A DNA stretch of 8,172 nucleotides, taken from positions 1 through 8,172 of the forward strand of contig JADDPU010000392.1 in the NCBI GenBank assembly GCA_016781725.1, given 5' to 3'. The stretch's first letter is position 1. Every line of letters starts with the position of its first letter. A program made the position numbers and the translations under genes. Below, piece after piece: positions 1-5,941 of this stretch. Origin of the DNA: Rubrobacter sp. (GTDB lineage: Bacteria; Actinomycetota; Rubrobacteria; Rubrobacterales; Rubrobacteraceae). The notes beneath the pieces are model-generated. The model made no database searches. It had not been told where the DNA came from and was given only the letters and a program-made list of their open reading frames with translations.

Positions 1-1
1 C

Positions 2-451
2 GACGTGGAGCGGGTCCCCGAGGCCGAGCTCAGGACGCCCGAGGTCTCCGCGGCGGCATCCAAGGTCTCGGCGCGGCCCGAGCTTCGGGAGGTGCTCCTG
101 CCCGTGCAGCGCTCTGCCGCCGAGCAGGCGCGCGAGCGGGGCGGGGCCGTAGTCGAGGGCAGGGACATCGGGACCGTAGTCTTGCCCGACGCCGAGCTCA
201 AGGTGTACCTCTCCGCAGCCGCGGAGGAGCGCGCGCGCCGGCGGGCCTCCCAGACGGGGAGGGAGGGGGAGTTGGATCGGATCCGTAAAGCCATAGCCCT
301 GCGCGACCGCCAGGACTCCGAGCGCGAGGTTTCGCCCCTCAAGCCCGCCCCCGACGCCGTCGTCCTCGACACCACTGCCCTCAGCCTCGACGAGGTGATC
401 TCGCGGGTCCTGGATCTCGCAGACGACCTCCGCAGGGGAGCGTCGTCGTAG
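2..451 (+). CDS. cmk: Cytidylate (CMP/dCMP) kinase, 3' part; 5' end outside the window
   Basis: Cmk phosphorylates CMP and dCMP to the diphosphates with ATP in the cytosol. The reading frame is open to the left edge, so the GTG at base 5 is an internal valine and not the start. About the last two-thirds of a typical 220-230-residue Cmk is present, and the N-terminal P-loop is missing. Visible family marks, in order, are LRTPEVSAAASKVSARPELR (NMP-binding region), VVEGRDIGTVVLPDAELKVYL, the arginine-rich lid stretch EERARRRA, and RDRQDSEREVSPLKPAPDA followed by VVLDTT near the C-terminus. All line up with the E. coli protein as I know it. The TAG stop shares its last G with the GTG start of the acyltransferase gene. 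Nothing looks broken in the visible part, and the family assignment is secure. Confidence 0.95.
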   Translation, partial: DVERVPEAELRTPEVSAAASKVSARPELREVLLPVQRSAAEQARERGGAVVEGRDIGTVVLPDAELKVYLSAAAEERARRRASQTGREGELDRIRKAIALRDRQDSEREVSPLKPAPDAVVLDTTALSLDEVISRVLDLADDLRRGASS

Positions 452-1104
452 TGGCCATTACCTTCGAGGGGCGCAGCACGCCGCGCAAGATGTCCCGCAG
501 GTACCACCTCTTCCGGCGGTTCCTGATCGTGCTCTGCCGCATCCTCTTCGGCCTCACCATCCACGGGATGGAGCGGGTGCCGAAGGAGGGGCCCCTGATA
601 GTGGCCTCGAACCACCACCAGTACCCCGACCCCGTCCTCGTGTGCATGGCCGTGCCCCGCCGCATGCAGTGGATGGCCAAGAGACAGCTGTTCGACTTCC
701 CTTACCGCAAATTCTTCGAGTTCATCGGGTCCTTCCCCGTAGACCGCGAAGGCGGGGGCCGGGCCGGGCTGCGGGCGGCCCTCGCCTTTCTGGCCGAGGA
801 TTGGGCGCTTGGCATCTTCCCCGAGGGCACCCACCGCGACGATGGCACGGATCGGGAGGCCAAGAGCGGGGCGGTCATGCTCGCCGTGCGCAGCGGGGCC
901 CCCGTCCTGCCAGTGCACGTCGGTAAGCTGCCCGGTCCCGCCTCCCGGCTGCGGGGCCACAGGCTCGAGATCTTCGTCGGGGAGCCGACGGGCTTGGACC
1001 GATCCTTGCGTGGCGGCCAGGCCTACCGCGAGGCTGCCGACGAGATCTTGAGCGCCATCTACGCTTTGCCCGAGGAGCACGCCCGGCGGACGGCCCAGGC
1101 GTGA
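451..1104 (+). CDS. plsC: PlsC-type 1-acyl-sn-glycerol-3-phosphate acyltransferase
   Basis: This 217-aa protein belongs to the PlsC/LPLAT family, which moves a fatty acyl group onto lysophosphatidic acid to give phosphatidic acid at the inner face of the membrane. Block I is NHHQYPDP (residues 54-61), with the catalytic HX4D pair H55 and D60. Block II is GSFPVDRE (93-100), block III is FPEGTHR (123-129), and block IV is APVLPVHV (150-157). A hydrophobic stretch around residues 20-37 could hold the protein at the membrane. The GTG start overlaps the cmk stop by one base (TAGTG), and a purine-rich AGGGGAG lies about 10 nt upstream at 434-440. An ATG at codon 14 is a possible but less well placed alternative. 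The next gene overlaps its stop by 4 nt, so coupled translation is likely. The exact acyl acceptor cannot be told from sequence; lysophosphatidate is the default. Confidence 0.9.
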   Translation: MAITFEGRSTPRKMSRRYHLFRRFLIVLCRILFGLTIHGMERVPKEGPLIVASNHHQYPDPVLVCMAVPRRMQWMAKRQLFDFPYRKFFEFIGSFPVDREGGGRAGLRAALAFLAEDWALGIFPEGTHRDDGTDREAKSGAVMLAVRSGAPVLPVHVGKLPGPASRLRGHRLEIFVGEPTGLDRSLRGGQAYREAADEILSAIYALPEEHARRTAQA

Positions 1105-2405
1105 GCCGGCTCCCGGTGGTCGCGGTAGTCGGCGCGCCGAACGTGGGAAAGAGCTCGCTGGTGAACCGCATCCTGCGCCGGCGCGGGGCTGTGGTCTCAG
1201 ATCAACCCGGCACGACCCGCGACCGGGCTTACAACCGGGCAGAGTGGGCGGGCCACGAGTTCACGCTGGTCGACACCGGCGGGATGGAGCCAAGCGCCAA
1301 GGTCGGCCTCGAGACCCTGGTTACCCTCCAGGCCAAGGTGGCCGTCGAGGAGGCCGACGTCATGGTGCATCTCACCGACGCCAGGCTCGGCGTGACGGAG
1401 GCCGATGCCGCCATAGCCCGCGAGCTCAGGCGCGCCCCCGGCAGGGTAGTCCTCGCTGTCAACAAGCTCGATAACCCCGCCGACGACACCGAGCGTCACC
1501 GCTTCTACTCTTTGGGCGAGGGCGAGCCTTACCCCATCTCGGCCATCCACGGCCTCGGCGTAGGCGACCTCCTCGACGCCGTCGTCTCCCTGCTCCCCGC
1601 GACGGAGCCCGACGAGGAGGAAGAGCTGCCGCGACTCTCGATCGTCGGGCGGCCCAACGTCGGGAAGAGCACCCTCCTCAACCGCCTCCTCGGCGCCGAC
1701 CGCGCCGTCGTCTCCGAGGTCGCCGGCACCACCACGGACGCCGTCATGGATAGGGTTGAAGTAGAGGTAGAAGGTAAGACGGAGCGGTATCTGGTCATGG
1801 ACACCGCCGGGATGAGCAGGAGCGCGCGGCGGGCTAGCGGCGTCCCGTACTACTCGTCGTTGCGGACCTCCGAGGCCATCAGGCGTTCGGACGTATCGCT
1901 GCTCATGGTTGACGCCGTCGAGGGCCTCGTGGGCGAGGACTTGAGGATCGCGCGCGAGATACAGGAGGGGGGCGGCTCCTGCGGGGTAGTCGTGAACAAG
2001 CGGGATCTGGTCCCCGCCGAGAGGTTGCGGGAGATAGAAGACGGGGTCTTCGCCCGCCTGACCGACCTGAAACCGAAGACCACTCACATCTCGGCGCTCA
2101 CGGGCGCCGGCGTCGACGGTGTCTTGCCGTTCGCGGCCAGGATAGGCCGGGCGTACGGGCTGCGCGTTCCCACGCACGAGGTTGCCGAGTTCGTCAACGA
2201 GCTCGTGGGCAGGAGCGCGCCGCCCAAGGGCGTGAAGATCCGCTACGCTACCCAGACCGGGAGCCGCCCGCCGAGGTTCACGCTCTTCGCCAACAGGCCC
2301 AAAGACTTGCCCGAAGGCTACCTGCGCTACATCGAGAACGGCCTCAGGAGGCGCTATGGTCTCTGGGGTGTGAGCGTCGGGATCCGGGTGAAGAGCAGCC
2401 GCTAG
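1101..2405 (+). CDS. der: Ribosome-assembly GTPase Der (EngA)
   Basis: Der is a tandem-GTPase factor for 50S subunit maturation. Its 434 aa match the family length. G-domain 1 has GAPNVGKSS (residues 11-19), PGTTRD (36-41), DTGG (58-61) and NKLD (121-124). An acidic linker (PDEEEELPR, about 170-178) leads to G-domain 2 with GRPNVGKST (183-191), AGTTTD (208-213), DTAG (234-237) and NKRD (299-302). A KH-like C-terminal domain covers roughly 345-434 and ends in a basic tail. In the second domain the usual Arg of GTTRD is Thr and the usual NKWD is NKRD. I read these as lineage variation, because the nucleotide-binding residues are intact. The GTG start sits in a GTGA overlap with the plsC stop and has no strong Shine-Dalgarno, so re-initiation is likely. 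Confidence 0.97.
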   Translation: MSRLPVVAVVGAPNVGKSSLVNRILRRRGAVVSDQPGTTRDRAYNRAEWAGHEFTLVDTGGMEPSAKVGLETLVTLQAKVAVEEADVMVHLTDARLGVTEADAAIARELRRAPGRVVLAVNKLDNPADDTERHRFYSLGEGEPYPISAIHGLGVGDLLDAVVSLLPATEPDEEEELPRLSIVGRPNVGKSTLLNRLLGADRAVVSEVAGTTTDAVMDRVEVEVEGKTERYLVMDTAGMSRSARRASGVPYYSSLRTSEAIRRSDVSLLMVDAVEGLVGEDLRIAREIQEGGGSCGVVVNKRDLVPAERLREIEDGVFARLTDLKPKTTHISALTGAGVDGVLPFAARIGRAYGLRVPTHEVAEFVNELVGRSAPPKGVKIRYATQTGSRPPRFTLFANRPKDLPEGYLRYIENGLRRRYGLWGVSVGIRVKSSR

Positions 2406-2523
2406 GGGTAACGGCGAACCGGCGATCCGGGTAAGATAGGGTCAGGACACGAGCGCGAGGCTCAAGCCCTCGCCCGCGGTGCTACGGGCGCCTCGCGAAG
2501 GACCAGAAAGGTTGGGAGGGAGC
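2406..2523 (+). other. Intergenic region between der and the leader ORF
   Basis: These 118 nt separate the der block from the nucleotidyltransferase block. No intrinsic terminator (stem followed by a T-run) is visible. A TAAGAT hexamer at 2432-2437 resembles a -10 box but has no recognisable -35 at the right distance, so I do not call a promoter. GCGAGG (2455-2460) can pair with CCTCGC at 2468-2473 or with a second copy at 2491-2496. Short pairings like these are common by chance at this G+C content. The region could carry the promoter of the downstream gene, but I cannot place it. Confidence 0.4.
2515..2519 (+). promoter_or_regulatory. Shine-Dalgarno for the leader ORF
   Basis: GGAGG, inside the purine tract GGGAGGGAG (2514-2522), lies 4 nt before an ATG at 2524. 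The spacing is on the short side, but this is clearly the strongest ribosome-binding site between der and the nucleotidyltransferase. It is the main reason to take the small ORF seriously. Confidence 0.55.
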
Positions 2524-2610
2524 ATGTTCGTGGCGGCCCCGGGTACAAGCGGCGCGGCGTGGATCGCAGATAAGAGCAGTAGCGGGTTCGGGGGGGGTGG
2601 GCTCCGATGA
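2524..2610 (+). CDS. Candidate 28-aa leader peptide, coupled (ATGA) to the nucleotidyltransferase gene
   Basis: This is a short ORF that begins MFVAAPGTSG and ends GFGGGGLR. I recognise no family. Three features support it: an ATG start, a GGAGG sequence 4 nt upstream, and a TGA that overlaps the ATG of the next gene in the classic ATGA arrangement, so a terminating ribosome would be delivered to the enzyme start. The enzyme's own upstream sequence is only a G-rich tract, so coupling may set its translation. The peptide has no hydrophobic segment and no run of one regulatory amino acid as in classical attenuators. Its glycine-rich end comes from a run of eight G at 2590-2597. It could be a true leader peptide, a translational enhancer whose product is irrelevant, or a chance ORF. 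Confidence 0.45.
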   Translation: MFVAAPGTSGAAWIADKSSSGFGGGGLR

Positions 2611-5123
2611 AGGCCGTGATCATGGCCGGCGGGCAGGGGACGCGCTTGAGGCCGCTCACTAGCGACCAGCCCAAGCCGATGATCCCCATCGTCAACGTCC
2701 CCTGCATGGAGCACATAGTAGGCCTCCTCAAGCGCCACGGCTTCACTGAGATCGCGGTGACCTTGCAGTTTTTGCCCGACGAGATCCGGGACTACTTCGG
2801 CGACGGCTCCGACTGGGGCGTTAGCATGAGTTACTCCGTCGAAGACGCGCCCGCCGGGACGGCGGGCTCGGTCAAGATGGCCGAGCAGCAGCTGGGTCTC
2901 GAGGGCGAGCGGCTCTTGATCATCAGCGGCGACGCGCTCACCGACACCGACCTCAGCAGGCTCGTCGAGTTCCACGAGGAGAAAGGTTCCGAGGCGACGA
3001 TGGTCCTCAAAGCCGTCGAGAACCCTCTCGATTTTGGCATCGTCATAACCGAGGAGGACGGGCGCATCGTGCGGTTCCTGGAGAAGCCGGCGTGGGGGCA
3101 GGTCTTCTCCGACACCGCGAACACGGGCATCTACCTGCTCGAGCCTTCGGTGATGGAGGAGATCCCCGACCCCGAAGAGGGCGAGTACGACTTCTCGAAG
3201 GAGCTCTTCCCCAAGCTTCTCGAGGCCGGACGCCCACTCTACGGCTACGTGATCGACGACTACTGGGAGGACATCGGCACCCTGGAGCAGTACGCGAGCG
3301 CGCAGCGCGACGTGCTCGACGGCCGCGTCAAGGGCCTCAGGCCCCCGGGCGCGCGCCTCAGGGAGAACATCTTCGTCGGACGTCGGGCGCAGGTAGACGA
3401 CGACGAGCTCGAGGGCCCCGTCGTCATCGGGGAGAACGTCCGCGTAGACCAGGGCGCGAAGATAAGCCCCTACTCGGTCATAGCCGATAACGTAGTGATC
3501 TCCGCCGGCGCTACTGTCGAGCGCAGCGTAGTCGCCGAGGGGACCTACATCGGCGAGGGGGCAGAGCTCGTTGACACCCTCGTCGGGCGCAACTCCTACA
3601 TCCAGGCGCGGGCGCGCATCCTCGAGCGCAGCGCCCTCGGCGACGACGTGATAGTCGGCGAGGGGGCGACGATAGCCCCCGACGTGAAGGTCTACCCGCA
3701 CAAGACCATCGAGGCCAGGGCGAACGTCACCCAGTCCTTGATCTACGAGACCATGGGCCTTCGAACAGTGTTCAACGGGGGCGTGGTCAGCGGCAAGTTC
3801 AACGTAAACCTCACGCCCGAGTTCGTCACGCGGCTCGCCTCCTCGTTCGGCACGACGCTCGACCCCGGGGCCGTGGTCACTTTGGGCCGCGACTCCTCCC
3901 GGTCTGCGCAGGTCGCCAAGCGGGCGATGACGGCGGCGTTGCTCGGCACCGGCATCAACATCCGCGACCTCAGGGCTGCCCACGCCGGCGTGGTCCGCCA
4001 CGACCTCCTCGCTGGTAAGTCCTCGGCCGGGGCGCACGCCCGGGTAGGGAAGGACCCGGACGATGTCGAGATCCTTTTGTTCTCCTCCGATGCTACCCCC
4101 ATGACCGAAGGGGACCAGCGTTCGATCGAGAAGGTCTTCGTGCGCGAGGACTACCGGCGGGCGTACGCGGGCGGCATAGGGGAGTTGATCTACCCCGCCC
4201 GCGTGGTCGAGCAGTTCGTGGAGCGCCTGGAGCGCGCCGTTGATCGCAGAAAGACCTCGGGCGCTACCATCGTCGTGGACTTCTTCGGCGGGGTGGCCGG
4301 CCTGGTGGCGGGCCGGGTTTTCTCCCGCCTCGGGATCGGGGCGGTGGTCATGGAGGGCTTCGCCAACGCCAACGTCGCCGGCACGGTCGGCAGGAGGAAC
4401 CTGGAGGAGAGCATCGAGCGGGTGGCCGGAATCGTGCCGACCGTGGACGCCGCCTTCGGCGCGGTGGTCGGCCCGGAGGCCGAGTACGTCCAGTTCGTCG
4501 ACGACGAGGGCCGGTATGTACCCCCGGACGTGATGCTCGCCTGCCTTATAGACCGGCTGCAACCCCAAAAAGCCGTGTTCCCGATCAACCTGAGCCGCGG
4601 CTACACGAAGCTGGTCGAGGACGCCGGCGGCGCCGTGGAGATCAGCCGCACGGGCGCTGGCAACGTCGCCATCAAGGCCGCCGATGCGCGCGCCGACCTC
4701 GCCTCCTTGGCCGACGGGCGCTACATCTTCCCATCGTTCCTCCCCGCCCCCGACTGCTTTATAACGCTGGCCCGCGTCCTCGAAGCCTTCCGCGCGACCC
4801 CCCTCTCCGAGGTGCGCCAGGGGTTCGACGACCCCTTCGGCCAGGTAGCCCGCGAGCGCATCGAGTGCCCGTGGTCGGCGAAGGGGCGCGTGATGCGCGG
4901 TCTGGCCGAGAGGTTCGGTGGCGACCCAGACGCCATCCTCACCGAGGGCGTCCAGCTCAACGTTGAGGGCGGCTGGGTCCTCATGCTCCCCGACCCCGAC
5001 CATCCCGTCTTCTACGTCTACGCCGAACCCGAGGAGGAAGGGATTCCGCCGGCCGAGATCATGGGCGAGTACGTCGAGCTGGTGAGGTTCCTCATCGAGG
5101 ACCAGGCGATGCTCTCAAGCTAA
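2607..5123 (+). CDS. Sugar-phosphate nucleotidyltransferase / hexapeptide / phosphohexomutase-like fusion (mannose-1-phosphate guanylyltransferase type)
   Basis: This 838-aa protein resembles the actinobacterial fusions of about 830 aa usually annotated as mannose-1-phosphate guanylyltransferase. Residues 1-235 are the nucleotidyltransferase: AGGQGTRLRPLT then PKPM (7-25), metal-ligand D109 in GDALTD (108-113), EKP (159-161), NTG (172-174) and second metal-ligand candidate D222 in YWEDIGT (219-225). Residues about 251-381 are hexapeptide repeats of a left-handed beta helix (for example VVIGENVRV). From about 390 to the end is a phosphohexomutase-like region with GRDSSRSA (427-434) but with eroded catalytic loops (see findings). 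The expected reaction is sugar-1-phosphate + NTP to NDP-sugar + PPi, for glycan precursors. The substrate cannot be read from sequence; GDP-mannose or another NDP-hexose is plausible. The ATG at 2607 gives the exact family N-terminus, and an in-frame TAG at 2580 blocks a longer start. No promoter is evident. Confidence 0.85.
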   Translation: MKAVIMAGGQGTRLRPLTSDQPKPMIPIVNVPCMEHIVGLLKRHGFTEIAVTLQFLPDEIRDYFGDGSDWGVSMSYSVEDAPAGTAGSVKMAEQQLGLEGERLLIISGDALTDTDLSRLVEFHEEKGSEATMVLKAVENPLDFGIVITEEDGRIVRFLEKPAWGQVFSDTANTGIYLLEPSVMEEIPDPEEGEYDFSKELFPKLLEAGRPLYGYVIDDYWEDIGTLEQYASAQRDVLDGRVKGLRPPGARLRENIFVGRRAQVDDDELEGPVVIGENVRVDQGAKISPYSVIADNVVISAGATVERSVVAEGTYIGEGAELVDTLVGRNSYIQARARILERSALGDDVIVGEGATIAPDVKVYPHKTIEARANVTQSLIYETMGLRTVFNGGVVSGKFNVNLTPEFVTRLASSFGTTLDPGAVVTLGRDSSRSAQVAKRAMTAALLGTGINIRDLRAAHAGVVRHDLLAGKSSAGAHARVGKDPDDVEILLFSSDATPMTEGDQRSIEKVFVREDYRRAYAGGIGELIYPARVVEQFVERLERAVDRRKTSGATIVVDFFGGVAGLVAGRVFSRLGIGAVVMEGFANANVAGTVGRRNLEESIERVAGIVPTVDAAFGAVVGPEAEYVQFVDDEGRYVPPDVMLACLIDRLQPQKAVFPINLSRGYTKLVEDAGGAVEISRTGAGNVAIKAADARADLASLADGRYIFPSFLPAPDCFITLARVLEAFRATPLSEVRQGFDDPFGQVARERIECPWSAKGRVMRGLAERFGGDPDAILTEGVQLNVEGGWVLMLPDPDHPVFYVYAEPEEEGIPPAEIMGEYVELVRFLIEDQAMLSS

Positions 5124-5125
5124 GA

Positions 5126-5155
5126 TTGCACTTCAGGTTGAGGTCGGGTTATACT
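5126..5155 (+). promoter_or_regulatory. Predicted promoter for a leaderless transcript
   Basis: TTGCAC (5126-5131; the first three bases match the -35 consensus) is followed, after an 18-nt spacer, by TATACT (5150-5155; five of six match the -10 consensus). The last T of the -10 lies 6 nt before the ATG at 5162, so transcription would begin on or beside the start codon. No Shine-Dalgarno precedes that ATG. This is the -10-then-ATG layout of leaderless genes, which are frequent in Actinobacteria. It probably drives the RsiG-like, FHA, MerR, apt and possibly recombinase genes. The start site is inferred. Confidence 0.6.
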
Positions 5156-5161
5156 TCGGCC

Positions 5162-5449
5162 ATGGAAGATCCTGGGTCAGCGCGGGGCGTGGGGTTCGAC
5201 TGGGAGGGGGCGGAGGACCTGACGGCCCTCTCCAGGCGAGAGCTCGCCTCGAGGCTCGAGTCTCTTTGCGAGGAGGAGCGCGCGCTCGGCTACAGGCTGC
5301 ACCTCCTCCAGGGCAGGATAGAGCTCATCCGGGCCGAGTTGTCGGGCCGGGGCTCGGTGGCGCTCTGCTCGCCGGAGGAGCTCGCGCGGGTCTTGCTCGG
5401 GGAGTCTCCCGCCGGGATGAGGGATCCCGCTGAGGAGAAGACGCCGTGA
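5162..5449 (+). CDS. Small RsiG-like coiled-coil protein (putative anti-sigma / c-di-GMP family relative)
   Basis: This is a 95-aa, mostly helical protein. I chose the ATG at 5162 over an in-frame TTG at 5126, because the TTG lies in the -35 box of the predicted promoter. Residues about 21-60 (TALSRRELASRLESL, then EEERALGYRLHLLQGRIELI) resemble RsiG, the anti-sigma factor that holds the sporulation/flagellar-type sigma WhiG when armed by cyclic di-GMP. The RsiG signature E-x3-S-x2-R-x3-Q-x3-D maps to E39, G43, L46, Q50 and E54. Two positions are kept, one is conservative (D to E), and the Ser and Arg are lost. Single-motif RsiGs of about this size that dimerise are known from Rubrobacter. 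A second short helix may span 70-79 (SPEELARVLL). The stop overlaps the FHA gene start (GTGA). Whether it binds c-di-GMP or any sigma factor is unknown. Confidence 0.6.
   Translation: MEDPGSARGVGFDWEGAEDLTALSRRELASRLESLCEEERALGYRLHLLQGRIELIRAELSGRGSVALCSPEELARVLLGESPAGMRDPAEEKTP
5433..5437 (+). promoter_or_regulatory. Shine-Dalgarno of the FHA gene
   Basis: AGGAG ends 8 nt before the GTG at 5446, which is near-ideal spacing. It lies inside the 3' end of the RsiG-like gene. The FHA protein can therefore be translated independently as well as by coupling through the GTGA overlap, which fits a downstream product needed in larger amounts. Confidence 0.75.
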
Positions 5450-5898
5450 GGCTGTGTCCCGAGTGCGGGGCCGAGGTCAGGCCCGGGATGAAGTTCTGCG
5501 CCGAGTGCGGAACCAAGCTGGACACCGGCCAGAGCACGGTCTCCTACGCGCCGAGCTTCGGTGCCGAGGGGGGGCCTGTGGCGCTCGGCGAGGCTGAGGG
5601 GGCTGCCTTGATCGAGCTCGACCAGGTCGAGGGCACGGCCGGGCGCAGGATGCACGACTTGAGGGACGAGGTGGTGACTGTTGGCCGGGGCCAGGACAGC
5701 AGCATCTTCCTCGACGACGTCACAGTCTCCAGGAGGCACGCCGAGATCGTGCACGGGGAGCGGGGCGGCTACAGGATACGCGACGTCGGGAGCCTGAACG
5801 GGACCTACGTCAACCGCGTGAGGGTGGACGCCGTGGACCTGCGCAACGGCGACGAGATCCAGGTGGGCAAGTACCGTTTCAGGTTCGTGTTCGCGTAA
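5446..5898 (+). CDS. Zinc-ribbon + FHA-domain protein, GarA/OdhI-like
   Basis: This is a 150-aa protein. Residues 4-21 form a zinc ribbon with C4, C7, C18 and C21 (CPECG and CAECG knuckles). A low-complexity linker (about 22-52) leads to an FHA domain (about 54-148). The phosphothreonine-binding residues are intact: R81 in VGRGQ, S95 and H98 in SRRHAE, and N118 in GSLNGTYVN. SIFLDDVTVSRRHAE and DVGSLNGTYVN are nearly the same as I recall in mycobacterial GarA and corynebacterial OdhI. Those proteins inhibit 2-oxoglutarate dehydrogenase and act on glutamate metabolism, and are controlled by Ser/Thr kinases (PknB/PknG). The MerR gene downstream matches the garA-Rv1828 neighbourhood. Unlike GarA, there is no ETTS phospho-acceptor motif at the N-terminus; the zinc ribbon sits there instead. 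The T31 region (QSTVSY) is the only nearby Ser/Thr cluster. Orthology is likely; an identical mechanism is not assured. Confidence 0.85.
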   Translation: MRLCPECGAEVRPGMKFCAECGTKLDTGQSTVSYAPSFGAEGGPVALGEAEGAALIELDQVEGTAGRRMHDLRDEVVTVGRGQDSSIFLDDVTVSRRHAEIVHGERGGYRIRDVGSLNGTYVNRVRVDAVDLRNGDEIQVGKYRFRFVFA

Positions 5899-5900
5899 AG

Positions 5901-5939
5901 GGGAGCGAACGCTGTTGTCGAGAGGATGGGAGTGAACGC
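5901..5939 (+). repeat. Direct repeat GGGAG(C/T)GAACGC in front of the MerR gene
   Basis: GGGAGCGAACGC (5901-5912) recurs as GGGAGTGAACGC (5928-5939), an 11/12 match with starts 27 nt apart. Both copies lie in the 43-nt gap between the FHA gene and the MerR gene. The second copy overlaps the MerR ribosome-binding region (GGGAG, about 9 nt before the GTG). The pair could be a regulator-binding site, for instance for autoregulation by the MerR protein, or simply a duplicated ribosome-binding segment. Confidence 0.5.
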
Positions 5940-5941
5940 GA

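Noticed and set aside
1197..2177. A 326-aa minus-strand open frame opposite der
   Set aside because: It is a shadow of der codon usage. There is no recognisable domain and no ribosome-binding context, and der is certain on the plus strand.
2432..2437. TAAGAT as the -10 box of a promoter for the nucleotidyltransferase unit
   Set aside because: Only four of six bases match, and nothing like TTGACA sits 16-19 nt upstream. I kept it as a remark on the intergenic region only.
2442..5003. An 853-aa open frame on the minus strand, antisense to the nucleotidyltransferase fusion
   Set aside because: Its translation is low-complexity in Gly/Val/Asp/His and matches no family I know. Long antisense frames are expected opposite GC-rich genes, and the plus-strand gene is well supported by motifs.
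5126..5161. A 12-codon longer start (TTG) for the RsiG-like protein
   Set aside because: The TTG coincides with the -35 box of the predicted promoter. The extra residues are not helical-family sequence, and no Shine-Dalgarno precedes it.
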